Positions 1 to 8,438 of a stretch of 46,768 nucleotides of DNA are shown piece after piece. The DNA is taken from positions 1-46,768 of the forward strand of contig JAEWCL010000025.1 in NCBI GenBank assembly GCA_023390655.1, written 5' to 3'. Numbering within the stretch: the first letter of the stretch is position 1; the number at the start of each line of letters is the position of its first letter. The stretch is from Bacillota bacterium. Lineage in GTDB: Bacteria; Bacillota; Clostridia; Christensenellales; CAG-138. A program made the position numbers and the translations under genes. The notes beneath the pieces were generated by a model. The model did no database searches and was not told the origin of the DNA. It saw nothing but the letters and a program-made list of their open reading frames with translations.

Positions 1-3000
1 ACAAGCCCGGTATAATCGTAATATGCACTGTTTGCCCCTACGATATCGTTCCACGGAGATGCCACCTGCCACTGGTAGGTGAGAGGGGTGCGGCCTGTGG
101 CTGTAACCTCTAAAATCGCATTGTTCGTGCCGTAAGGGGTAGCCTTAATCGAGATAATGAACGGAGGGGTGTTGTTCTCGGCCTGCGATCCGCCGCCGTT
201 TCCGCTGCCACCTCCACTACTACCGCCACCGCTGTTTTTCGCAAAGTTGGCTGTGAGAACTACGGCATTTGATGGCATATTGAAGGCTGCCGGGTTTGCG
301 GTGGTACTGGCCAGTGTAACGCCATTCACCGTCCAGCCGGTGAAGTGGTAGCCGCTGTTGGGGGCGGCTGTGATGCTGATTGGAGTTCCCGCTTTATAAT
401 TGCCGCTATCCGTACCGGATACGCTGCCGCCGCTGCCTGCCGTAACTGTCAGGGAATAGGCTTTAGGCGAAGGCGGGTCCGGTGTGTTTTTATCCTCTGC
501 AAAGTTAGCCGTCAGAGCGACTGTGTTTTCCGGCATATCAAAGTTGGCGGGATTTGCCGTTGTGCTGGGCAGTGTGACGCCGTCCACCGCCCAGTTTGTG
601 AAGCGGTAGCCGCTGTTGGGAGCAGCGGTAACACTGATTGCCGTTCCTGCTTCATAATCACCGCTGTCCGTACCGGATACGCTGCCGCCGGTTCCAGCAC
701 TAACCGTCAGAGAATAGGTTTCCGGTGTTTTCGCTTCCCATTTTGCATACAAAACAATGGATTCATCCAGTGTCTGGTTCTCAAAATCCCATTTAACAAG
801 AAAGGTTCCATTATCCATATACCAGCCCCTAAATAGATAACCACTTTTGACAGGGTTATCAGGCTCAATGATTTTGTCGCCCATCAGTCTCCTTTGTCCG
901 AGTACTTCCGAACCGCCGTTTGACTCAAATGTAACCGTAATATAATCAGGTGTATGAGGGGTTTCTCCAACGTAATAAATATCATAATTGTTATATCCAT
1001 ACGTGAACGGATATGTAAATGTTTTCGTCCGGATCAGCTGGTCATGCTGTGCTTTATCCCCGTCGTCAATGATCCATCCTCCGTATTCCGAAAAGTTGTC
1101 TGAGAAGGTCACGTTCTCATCTGTTATGCGAAGTGTTGTTAAATCCATTGTAAAAATTGCGCCGCCATAATATTTTGCTGTATTTTCATTAAACCGGACC
1201 TTTCCTTTTATCTCCAGTTCGCCATCCTCAATAAACATACCGCCGCCATAGAGCGCAGTATTGTCGAAGATGTAAATTCCGTTTCCGCTGCCTTCCAGGA
1301 CTGTGTCCACATTAATCACTATAAGGCCGCCACCCACCTCTGTGCTTTCGTTTCCGGAAATGGTTACTTCTCCTGAAATCTCAGCAAAATCATCCTCGTG
1401 AGCAACTCGATGCCACAGATATATTCCACCGCCATACTCCCCAGCCGTATTATTTTTTATCACAGTATCTGTTATTCTTGCATTCAGGGGGACTGATCCG
1501 TCAAGTACAGTATGACAAATTCCACCGCCGTAAAGACCGGCAGAATTACCGGATATGATTGCTCCCGTTGCCGTAAAGGAATCGCCGAATGTACACCCAC
1601 CGCCTCCAAAACAGGCTGTATTGTCGGATATGGTTGTATCAGTCACCGAAAGCACACCGTTGTTCACATAAAACCCGCCTCCATACGCAGTCGCGGTGGA
1701 AAAATCGGTGGAAGGATCGGTGGCATGATTATCGGATATGGTTGTATCTGTCACCGACAACACATCGCAGTCGGCATAAAACCCGCCCCCATACGAAAAG
1801 GCGCTATTACCGGATATGACGGCCCCTCCTGTCACTGAACAGGACCCATCGAACACCAAAAGCCCGCCCCCATTAACAGACGCTGTATTATCGGCTATGG
1901 TTGTCCCTGTTACTTCTACTGTAGTAAGGGAATTACCGTATGCATATACTCCGCCGCCGCGCTGTGCCTCATTGTTCCGGACAGATCCGCCATTAATTTC
2001 AACTACCGTTGCCCAACTATAGATGCCGCCGCCATAATTACCGCTTTCATTATTTATAATCTTAACATCTTCTAACAAAAGTTTATGCCCCTGCTCAGCA
2101 GATGCAGCAACTCCTTTATAATAAATGCCGCCGCCGCCGGTTTTTGCTGCATTACCCCGTATTGTTCCTCCCGTTATGTGTATCAGGTTATTACTATACG
2201 TATCAAATATATCGACCACCAACGCTACGCCGCCTCCATAAAGAGCATTGTTGCCTTCTATTATTCCATCACTCATATAAAATCCATGATCATCAGCCCT
2301 AGGAATAACCATGACACCGCCGCCGTACAACCTAGCGCCGGCAGGAACGGAATTGTTTTTTATTTCTCCGCCATACATTTTAAAATCGGACACACCAATT
2401 GTGGCCGGGGCCAATAACACTTCGGAATCTACCTGTGTGTTTTCAATCTCATTTCCATTGATTTGTCCGTCATACAGTTCAAATGTATGGGCCAATACCG
2501 CTGAGGCCCGTCCTGCATTGTCGTTTGTATTATCTGACGAATCGACTGTATTGCCGCTGATTGATCCACTCTTCATTATAATCGAATACGCTCTTATACC
2601 GCCTGCACTCCCGAAAGCTGTATTACCTGTTATATCAGTATTTTCTATAACAGTATTCGTATTGTTGGCCACAAAAACTCCGCCGCCATGACCATCGCTA
2701 CTATTAATACGATTTGCAGTATTGTTCGCAATGTTGCAGTCTTTTAAGTTCAGGTTTCCGTCTGCATATATGCCGCCGCCATTCTTAGCTATACAATTTT
2801 TTATATGAGCACCTTCCAGAGTAAAATTCTCAGCTTTTGATTGTATGCCGCCGGCATGATCGGTGCCGTCTAAAATGATGTCCTCAAAAATCAAAGTGAA
2901 ATCACCCGCGGAGTTTATCGTAAAATGTCTGTAGTTATTACTCATGGAAAATATTCTTTCACTGCCGGTATCGGATATAATGGTCAGCTCGCCATCCATA

Positions 3001-3425
3001 GTTATAGTAATGGTATCATCGAAGGTAATATCCTGTGAAACTACAATAGTGGCTCCGGAAGCGGCGCTTTCAACGGCCGCCTTTAACGCGTTGAAATCAT
3101 TTATTTCATCTATCCCCCCGCCAAATGAGACTGCTCCATTTGTCTCCGGCGTATCTAAGAGCGGATCATTTTCAATCAAGGCATTTTCTTTGCCCGTTTC
3201 TTCGTCTTCGGCCGTTTCATCAAAGTCGCCTTCATTATTCTCTATAAGCTTTTCTTCCGGTTCTTCCCCGGCTTCTGCCGAATCGGCAGAACTGGCTGTG
3301 GCATATCCCGGGGATTCGCCTATTTGCAGCTCTGTAGCCTGTGCTGCCAATGCTGGTAGTCCCGAAACCGCCAGAGCGCAGGCCAAACCAAGTGCCAGGA
3401 TTTTGTTAGTTATTCCGGTTTTCAT
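1..3425 (-). CDS. Large secreted beta-helix / InlB-repeat surface protein (3' end beyond window)
   Basis: Open frame of about 1141 codons on the minus strand, read from an ATG at 3425 to the window edge without a stop, so the C-terminus and any anchor are missing. The N-terminus (MKTGITNKILALG..., hydrophobic core, then LPALAAQA) is a Sec signal peptide. An acidic linker follows, then roughly residues 120-790 hold many short degenerate repeats of the type GGGIYADG-NLNLKDCNIANN, typical of right-handed parallel beta-helix (pectate-lyase-like) proteins. Near residues 820-890 is an InlB B-repeat (VTFESNGG ... LYAKWE). Two 86-codon divergent InlB-like repeats (YSLTVSAGTGGSVSGTD) follow, then a Gly/Ser linker and an Ig-like stretch with a YQW motif. 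Likely an exported adhesin or carbohydrate-interacting wall protein; the ligand is unknown. The start is supported by AGAAGGAGAACG about 10 nt upstream and by the signal peptide. Confidence 0.93.
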   Translation of the reverse strand, partial: MKTGITNKILALGLACALAVSGLPALAAQATELQIGESPGYATASSADSAEAGEEPEEKLIENNEGDFDETAEDEETGKENALIENDPLLDTPETNGAVSFGGGIDEINDFNALKAAVESAASGATIVVSQDITFDDTITITMDGELTIISDTGSERIFSMSNNYRHFTINSAGDFTLIFEDIILDGTDHAGGIQSKAENFTLEGAHIKNCIAKNGGGIYADGNLNLKDCNIANNTANRINSSDGHGGGVFVANNTNTVIENTDITGNTAFGSAGGIRAYSIIMKSGSISGNTVDSSDNTNDNAGRASAVLAHTFELYDGQINGNEIENTQVDSEVLLAPATIGVSDFKMYGGEIKNNSVPAGARLYGGGVMVIPRADDHGFYMSDGIIEGNNALYGGGVALVVDIFDTYSNNLIHITGGTIRGNAAKTGGGGIYYKGVAASAEQGHKLLLEDVKIINNESGNYGGGIYSWATVVEINGGSVRNNEAQRGGGVYAYGNSLTTVEVTGTTIADNTASVNGGGLLVFDGSCSVTGGAVISGNSAFSYGGGFYADCDVLSVTDTTISDNHATDPSTDFSTATAYGGGFYVNNGVLSVTDTTISDNTACFGGGGCTFGDSFTATGAIISGNSAGLYGGGICHTVLDGSVPLNARITDTVIKNNTAGEYGGGIYLWHRVAHEDDFAEISGEVTISGNESTEVGGGLIVINVDTVLEGSGNGIYIFDNTALYGGGMFIEDGELEIKGKVRFNENTAKYYGGAIFTMDLTTLRITDENVTFSDNFSEYGGWIIDDGDKAQHDQLIRTKTFTYPFTYGYNNYDIYYVGETPHTPDYITVTFESNGGSEVLGQRRLMGDKIIEPDNPVKSGYLFRGWYMDNGTFLVKWDFENQTLDESIVLYAKWEAKTPETYSLTVSAGTGGSVSGTDSGDYEAGTAISVTAAPNSGYRFTNWAVDGVTLPSTTANPANFDMPENTVALTANFAEDKNTPDPPSPKAYSLTVTAGSGGSVSGTDSGNYKAGTPISITAAPNSGYHFTGWTVNGVTLASTTANPAAFNMPSNAVVLTANFAKNSGGGSSGGGSGNGGGSQAENNTPPFIISIKATPYGTNNAILEVTATGRTPLTYQWQVASPWNDIVGANSAYYDYTGL
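397..721 (-). repeat. Two tandem in-frame 86-codon InlB-like repeat units
   Basis: Blocks around 397-464 and 653-721 are nearly identical in DNA (shared stretch CGTACCGGATACGCTGCCGC at 411 and 669, offset 258 bp, or 86 codons). They encode copies of the divergent InlB-type repeat of the surface protein. High DNA identity suggests recent duplication or gene conversion. Confidence 0.85.
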
Positions 3426-3485
3426 GAATGCTTTTCGTTCTCCTTCTATATTTCCATACAATTCCATCAGATTTAACAAGTCTGA

Positions 3486-3600
3486 GGATAACAAAATCGG
3501 CCCAAGTGAACAATCATTTAGGCCGAATTATCCTTTTTCATAATTTTAGCATTGCTCTAGCCGCTTCGAAAACATCGCATAGGTAAACTTTTGACATCCT
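3486..3600 (-). promoter_or_regulatory. Shared upstream module, copy 1 (box, TGCTAAAAT, leader hairpin) of the surface protein
   Basis: On the minus strand: box AGGATGTCAAAAGTTTACC at 3600-3582, then TGCTAAAAT at 3551-3543 after 30 bp (an extended -10 look-alike), then a hairpin at 3533-3486. The hairpin stem CGGCC/GGCCG is enclosed by GGATAA/TTATCC. The ATG lies at 3425. The same arrangement recurs upstream of other left-half genes. It could be a promoter with an activator site, or a structured leader RNA. Confidence 0.6.
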
Positions 3601-3664
3601 TTCATCTAATAAGAGGAAAGATACTCGCCTTAACCATTCACCCAATCGGCACTAGAAGGCAAAA

Positions 3665-3803
3665 AGCGTATGTTTGAGCCAGACCATCTATGACGGACAT
3701 CTATTAAACACTGGAAAATCCCGAGTTAGAAGTGTTCTATCCTACCATCGGAGAAGTAGAAGCATTCAGCTTTGAGGCAGGTCCAATCAAATTTAAAGTG
3801 TAA
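3665..3803 (+). pseudogene. Short decayed gene fragment, unidentified
   Basis: Two adjoining plus-strand frames read like one coding tail broken by a frameshift: SVCLSQTIYDGHLLN up to about 3709, then LENPELEVFYPTIGEVEAFS... from 3711 to a TAA at 3801-3803. There is no start or ribosome binding site. The family was not recognised. It resembles the 3' end of a truncated gene in a region with other debris. Confidence 0.35.
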
Positions 3804-3836
3804 TATCCATTTGACCTTTGGCTTTCACACAAAATC

Positions 3837-3865
3837 TTGACACGATAATTTGAAAGTGATACAAT
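3837..3865 (+). promoter_or_regulatory. Sigma-A-type promoter of the ABC exporter attenuator
   Basis: TTGACA at 3837-3842, 17-bp spacer, TACAAT at 3860-3865. This near-consensus promoter drives the leader peptide, the terminator and, on readthrough, the two ABC genes. Confidence 0.85.
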
Positions 3866-3891
3866 GCTCCCTGTTCATCGGAGGACTATCT

Positions 3892-3978
3892 GTGCTAATG
3901 AGAAGCAGCACGGATTCAACGCCGGACAAGATGACTGACTTTGTTAGTTTCTTGTCCGGCGTTTTTTGTTTTTCTTGA
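3892..3978 (+). CDS. 28-aa leader peptide upstream of the ABC exporter
   Basis: GTG start at 3892, 7 nt after GGAGG (3880-3884), about 20 nt from the expected transcription start. The peptide begins MLMRSSTDS and ends SGVFCFS, with TGA at 3976-3978. The 3' half of the ORF is itself the terminator stem, so ribosome position would determine whether the terminator folds. A smaller hairpin (GTGCT 3892-3896 / AGCAC 3907-3911) covers the start codon. This is the layout of ribosome-mediated attenuators ahead of drug-resistance genes, such as the translated leader of B. subtilis bmrCD. The inducing compound is unknown, and no homologue of the peptide is recalled. Confidence 0.7.
   Translation: MLMRSSTDSTPDKMTDFVSFLSGVFCFS
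3919..3968 (+). terminator. Intrinsic terminator (attenuator) overlapping the leader peptide
   Basis: A 12-bp perfect stem, ACGCCGGACAAG (3919-3930) with CTTGTCCGGCGT (3951-3962), has an inner ACTGAC/GTTAGT stem and is followed by TTTTTTG. It lies between the promoter and the first ABC gene and within the leader ORF, so the exporter genes need readthrough. The following 3979-4192 holds no gene, only a weak CCCAG/CTGGG hairpin. Confidence 0.88.
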
Positions 3979-4192
3979 ACAATTCAAAATTACAGGTGAT
4001 GTTATGTGAAGAATGGGTTATGAGTTGAAATCGTAACAAGCGGCAAAAGTGCTGGATCGGCAAGATTGCTTGACATACACATCAAGACTTATTAGCTGAC
4101 AGACTACATTGCTAACCGCAAAGAAGTCCCAGTACGCTCAATAATAAGCTGGGTGTATTTTTGTGGACTTTTTCAAAAAGGAAGGAGAACAT

Positions 4193-5929
4193 ATGAAATT
4201 GATGTTTCGTTTTATTAAACCGCACTGGAAATTATGCGTAATTACCATGTTGATGCTGATTATAGATGTTACCGGTGGCTTGTACATACCGACACTGGCG
4301 GCTGAAATGATGAATCAGGGCGTTTCGGGCAGTTCTTTTGAGGTACTGCTCAATACGGGTATGAAAATGGCGATTGGCTCCCTGGTTGCCGGATTGTGCG
4401 CTGTTATTGGCGGCTATGCCTGTGCAACGCTTACTGCAAGAATCGGTAAGGACATGCGGGTTGACCTGTATGAAAAATCGCTGAGGCTTTCCATTCATGA
4501 TTTCCGTCAATTCGGTACAGCCTCTATTACAACCCGTACCGTTTCAGACATCACCAATATTCAGACCGCCTTCATCAGCTTTATGCAGATGGTTGTGCCG
4601 GTTCCTGTTATCTGTGTGATCGCTTTGATACTTTCCTTCCGATTGGACACCCAAATCGGCATGGTGCTGCTGATTGCTGTAATTGTTATTTTGACATTGG
4701 CCTATTTCATTATCAAAGGCGCTTCTCCGCTGTTTAAGCGCCTGCAAAAGCTGCTGGATAGTATGAGCACTGTTTTGCTCGAAAACATCACAGGCGTTCG
4801 CGTGATCCGTGCATTCAACAATGAATGCAAAGAGCAGGAAAGGCTGTATGTCTCCTTTGCAAACTATGCCAATACCTCTATCAAAGCGAACCGACAGTTT
4901 GCAAACCTGGATGGGTTGTCGTTTTTCTGCATCAACTTTGTTATCATTACCGTATTCTGGCTCAGCGGAGGAAGAATTGCCGCGGGGCATTTCCAGATCG
5001 GAGATATTACTGCTGTCATCGAATACGCCTATCTCATTTTGTTCTTTATTATGATGGCGCAAATGGTTATTTTAACGCTGCCGCGTGCATTGGAGTGCTG
5101 CAGCCGTATACAGAATGTTCTGGACTATGCACCGGAAATCTCTGATCCGGCTTCTGCGCTGTCGATTAACACGGAACACAGCCGGAGTGAAGTGCTGGTA
5201 TTCCAAAACGTATCTTTCCGATTCGCTGATGCGGAGGAAGATACGTTAAGCAATTTGAACTTTACATGCCGTCGTGGTGAAACAACAGCGATCATAGGCG
5301 GAACCGGCAGCGGAAAATCCACCATAGCCGCTATGATTCTGCGGTTCCATGACGTAACAGAGGGAGCGATTCTCCTCAATGGCCGTGATATCCGCCAGAT
5401 GAGCCAAGAGGATTTGCGCAATCACTTAGCCTATGTGCAGCAAAAAGCGATGCTCTTTTCAGGAACCATTGCAGAAAACCTTCATTACGGCAATGCCGAT
5501 GCAACAGAAGAAGAACTGATGCACGCCGCTGATGTGGCACAGATTGGTGAGTTTATCCGTTCCCTGCCTGATGGATTAAACTCCTTTGTGGCCCAGGGAG
5601 GAACGAACTTCTCGGGTGGTCAAAGGCAGCGCCTTTCCATTGCACGCGCACTGGTGAAAAAGCCGGAGGTCTATCTCTTCGACGACAGCTTCTCCGCTCT
5701 GGATTTTAAAACGGATGCAGCCTTGCGCAAGGCTTTGACACCGGAAACAAAAGACGCAGCTGTCCTGATTATTGCGCAGCGCGTCAGCTCCATTCGCCAT
5801 GCACAGCAGATCATTGTACTGGACGAAGGGAAGGTGGCAGGTATTGGGACCCATGACCAACTGATGGAAAACTGTCCCGTTTACATTGAAATCTATGAAT
5901 CCCAGACCAAGGAGGTGCAGGAAGTATGA
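4193..5929 (+). CDS. Heterodimeric ABC exporter subunit with degenerate ATP site residues (BmrC-like)
   Basis: 578-aa half-transporter: N-terminal six-helix exporter domain (about residues 1-310) and C-terminal nucleotide-binding domain. Walker A GGTGSGKST is near residue 369, the signature FSGGQRQR near 472, and Walker B VYLFDD near 494. The catalytic glutamate after Walker B is Asp (FDDSFSALD) and the switch histidine is Gln (IIAQRVSS). This is the degenerate-site half known from heterodimeric exporters such as BmrCD and TM287/288. ATG 4193 was chosen over 4163 because GGAAGGAG lies directly upstream. The stop overlaps the next start as ATGA, so the two are co-translated partners. Probable role: export of drugs or toxic compounds at the membrane, controlled by the upstream attenuator. 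The substrate is not predictable. Confidence 0.95.
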   Translation: MKLMFRFIKPHWKLCVITMLMLIIDVTGGLYIPTLAAEMMNQGVSGSSFEVLLNTGMKMAIGSLVAGLCAVIGGYACATLTARIGKDMRVDLYEKSLRLSIHDFRQFGTASITTRTVSDITNIQTAFISFMQMVVPVPVICVIALILSFRLDTQIGMVLLIAVIVILTLAYFIIKGASPLFKRLQKLLDSMSTVLLENITGVRVIRAFNNECKEQERLYVSFANYANTSIKANRQFANLDGLSFFCINFVIITVFWLSGGRIAAGHFQIGDITAVIEYAYLILFFIMMAQMVILTLPRALECCSRIQNVLDYAPEISDPASALSINTEHSRSEVLVFQNVSFRFADAEEDTLSNLNFTCRRGETTAIIGGTGSGKSTIAAMILRFHDVTEGAILLNGRDIRQMSQEDLRNHLAYVQQKAMLFSGTIAENLHYGNADATEEELMHAADVAQIGEFIRSLPDGLNSFVAQGGTNFSGGQRQRLSIARALVKKPEVYLFDDSFSALDFKTDAALRKALTPETKDAAVLIIAQRVSSIRHAQQIIVLDEGKVAGIGTHDQLMENCPVYIEIYESQTKEVQEV

Positions 5930-7755
5930 ACAGAAACCAAAATAAAAACAAGTCCAAGGGCTTGTACAGTTCAGATAAAGCAACTTTGGCGAAAGACACT
6001 GGAAGTACGCTGCTTCGCCTTGCGCGGAGGCTGAAGGGACAGCGTGTCCGCCTTTGTATTATTATGGCCTCCATCCTGATTTACACCGTCCTGACGATTT
6101 GGACTCCACTCTATAGCGCACAGGTTGTTGACATGCTGTGGAGCAGCATTCAAACGGCCAAGGCACAGGGGGTTCCGTTTGCCATCACTTGGAGCAATAT
6201 AGGGGCCGCATTGACTCGTCTATCCGTTCAGTATGTGGGTATATGGCTTTTTTACTACCTTCAATCCTACTTAATGGCTGTTGTTGCGGAAACCCTGACC
6301 TTAACCCTTCGCAAGCAAATCAGCCGCAAGCTCAATCATTTGCCGTTGTGGTTTTATGATCAGAACAAGGCGGGGGAAATTTTAAGCCGGACAACCAGCG
6401 ACTTGGATAAAGTATCCGAAACCCTGCAGACCGGTCTTTTGAAGCTGATTGTTGCAATTGGCACTGTAACAGGATCACTGGTTGTCATGTTTTATTTCAG
6501 CGTTCCGTTGACCTGTATTTTCCTTGCAAGCGTTCTGCTCAGCCTGCTTGTTACCAAGGCAGTAGCAAAGAAGAACCTAAAGTACGCCGCCCTCCGGCAG
6601 GAGTCCATCGGTGAGCTTACCGGTATCGTGGAGGAGTACTATACCGGGAGAAACGTTATTAAGGCGTATAACCATGAACAGGAAAGCCGGGAGCAGGTCG
6701 CTTTCTCTGCGGAAAAGAACCGTATCGTATCAAAAAAAGCAGACTTCCTGACGCACTGTGTCAACCCGATGATCCGTTTGCTGACCCGTCTGTCCCATGT
6801 TGTCATCGCCGTGATTGCAGGCAAAGCCATGATCAATGGAACCATGTCCGTAGGTGTCGTGCAGGCATTCTTTCAATATGTGAATCAGACCGCGGAGCCT
6901 CTGACAGAAGGTGCCTTTATGATCAATTCTCTTCAGGCTGCACTGGCTTCCGTCAAGCGCACCTTTGACTTTCTGGACAGTCCGGAGGAACGTCCTGACC
7001 CCCTGCGTCCTGCATCGCTGGAACACGCAAGCGGATCGGTTGCGTTTGAACATGTTAGCTTTGGCTACGATACAAACCGGCTGTTAATGAAGGATATCAG
7101 TTTCTCTGCACAGCCGGGACAAAAGATTGCCATTGTCGGGAGTACCGGTGCAGGAAAAACCACACTTGTCAATCTGCTGATGCGGTTTTATGAGGTGAAC
7201 GACGGAAAAATCGAGGTAGGCGGCGTTGTTGCTGCCGAAATGACACGCCGTGATCTGCGCCGGAACTTTGGCATGGTGTTGCAGGATACCTGGCTGTTTG
7301 GCGGCACAATCGCAGAAAACATTGCTTACGGCAAGCCGGAGGCGACCAGAGAAGAAATTGTTGCTGCGGCAAAAGCAGCAACAATAGATTACCTGATTCG
7401 TACCATGCCCAAAGGGTATGACACGGTTCTGGACAATGACGCAGCCAATCTATCGATTGGACAAAGGCAGCTCCTGACCATTGCCCGTGTGTTCTTATGT
7501 GACCCGCCCATCCTGATCTTGGATGAGGCCACCTCAAGCGTTGATACACGGACAGAAATGGAGATTGGCAAGGCAATGAAGAAGCTGATGCAGGGGCGTA
7601 CTAGTTTTGTCATCGCACATCGGCTCTCTACAATCAGGGATGCGGATAACATCTTGTATATGGAAAATGGCAACATCATTGAACAAGGGAACCATCACGA
7701 ACTATTAAAGCAAAAGGGTGCGTATGCGAGGCTTTATTACAGTCAGTTTGTTTAG
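5926..7755 (+). CDS. Heterodimeric ABC exporter partner subunit with intact catalytic Glu/His (BmrD-like)
   Basis: 609 aa. A short hydrophilic N-terminus precedes the six-helix exporter domain (about residues 30-340), then the nucleotide-binding domain. Walker A GSTGAGKTT is near residue 405, and Walker B ILILDEATSSVD keeps the catalytic Glu, with the switch His in VIAHRLSTI. Its signature motif is altered (LSIGQ instead of LSGGQ). Together with the upstream subunit this gives one consensus site (Walker A, Glu and His here; LSGGQ from the partner) and one degenerate site. Its ATG overlaps the previous stop by 4 bp. A hairpin at 7803-7833 ends the unit. Confidence 0.95.
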   Translation: MNRNQNKNKSKGLYSSDKATLAKDTGSTLLRLARRLKGQRVRLCIIMASILIYTVLTIWTPLYSAQVVDMLWSSIQTAKAQGVPFAITWSNIGAALTRLSVQYVGIWLFYYLQSYLMAVVAETLTLTLRKQISRKLNHLPLWFYDQNKAGEILSRTTSDLDKVSETLQTGLLKLIVAIGTVTGSLVVMFYFSVPLTCIFLASVLLSLLVTKAVAKKNLKYAALRQESIGELTGIVEEYYTGRNVIKAYNHEQESREQVAFSAEKNRIVSKKADFLTHCVNPMIRLLTRLSHVVIAVIAGKAMINGTMSVGVVQAFFQYVNQTAEPLTEGAFMINSLQAALASVKRTFDFLDSPEERPDPLRPASLEHASGSVAFEHVSFGYDTNRLLMKDISFSAQPGQKIAIVGSTGAGKTTLVNLLMRFYEVNDGKIEVGGVVAAEMTRRDLRRNFGMVLQDTWLFGGTIAENIAYGKPEATREEIVAAAKAATIDYLIRTMPKGYDTVLDNDAANLSIGQRQLLTIARVFLCDPPILILDEATSSVDTRTEMEIGKAMKKLMQGRTSFVIAHRLSTIRDADNILYMENGNIIEQGNHHELLKQKGAYARLYYSQFV

Positions 7756-7802
7756 ATTTAGGTACAAAAATTAAGAATGATACCCGAAAGAAATAAGGAA
7801 AC

Positions 7803-7833
7803 ACCTGCTCATCAAGATATGTGATGAGCAGGT
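7803..7833. terminator. Hairpin between convergent ABC and CheW units
   Basis: Perfect 12-bp stem ACCTGCTCATCA (7803-7814) / TGATGAGCAGGT (7822-7833) with a 7-nt loop, between convergent genes ending at 7755 and 7931. The minus-strand side is followed by a T-rich stretch and the plus side lacks a clear U-tract. Probably a bidirectional terminator. Confidence 0.7.
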
Positions 7834-7930
7834 TCAGAATAAAAGGAATACCTTTCCTCACGCATCCAAAGCGAATACGAACCGGGATGGGCATTCCGGA
7901 AACGCCAAATATTGCTGGCTGATGATTTCT

Positions 7931-8407
7931 TTATTCCTGCGGGGAAGAAATATCCTGCACGATCTTATCCGGGTTGATCAGCACCGTAATCCGATCTGCT
8001 ATTTTTGCAAGACCTTCAACGATTCCTTTACAGTTCCTCCCAGGGACAAGCGGCTGGGGGTCCTCCACCATATCTCTTGAAAGCTGTTGAATACCGTCTA
8101 CATTGTGGACATGGAGCGCCACTTTCTTCTGATGACAGTCAAGCGTGATTAGAATATCTCGTTCGGGGGTCTCTGAGGTTGGGGCTTCCATGTAGCCTGC
8201 GAAGTCCAGGACGGTGTATGACTGATCCCGAATTCGTACCATTCCTTCCACGTATGCCTTGGCATCTGCCATTTCTTGAATCGTATGGTATTGCATGGGG
8301 ACGAGTTCCCCGATCTTTGTGACCTCAATGCCAAAATACCTGCCGGCAATGTTGAATTCCATGATGTGCAGCTCGTTCAGACCCAGTAAACTTTCTTTAT
8401 GCTCCAT
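7931..8407 (-). CDS. CheW-like domain protein
   Basis: 158 aa matching the CheW-like fold pattern: an N-terminal strand with a regulator-binding look (ELHIMEFNIAGRYFGIEVTKIGELV), a middle IQEMADAKAYVEGMVRIRDQ (the region that carries GxxNxRG in CheW), and a C-terminal GIVEGLAKIADRITVLINPDKI. CheW proteins couple receptors to CheA. No CheA or receptor is encoded nearby, so it may work as a scaffold in another signalling array. The ATG at 8407 has AAAGGA upstream; the longer frame to 8473 would overlap the preceding gene and lacks a ribosome site. It lies 31 bp downstream of the unknown gene 8439-8975 and is probably cotranscribed with it. Confidence 0.8.
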   Translation of the reverse strand: MEHKESLLGLNELHIMEFNIAGRYFGIEVTKIGELVPMQYHTIQEMADAKAYVEGMVRIRDQSYTVLDFAGYMEAPTSETPERDILITLDCHQKKVALHVHNVDGIQQLSRDMVEDPQPLVPGRNCKGIVEGLAKIADRITVLINPDKIVQDISSPQE

Positions 8408-8438
8408 AATGATTTCCTTTCTCCGCATTAAGGCAGGT

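Noticed and set aside
1500..2300. CRISPR-like regular repeats in the surface-protein region
   Set aside because: The periodic GCCGCC-rich motif encodes Gly-Gly-Gly turns of the beta-helix in frame; there are no uniform spacers.
3837..3980. Riboswitch upstream of the ABC genes
   Set aside because: No known aptamer consensus was recognised; the ribosome site, leader ORF and terminator explain the region better.
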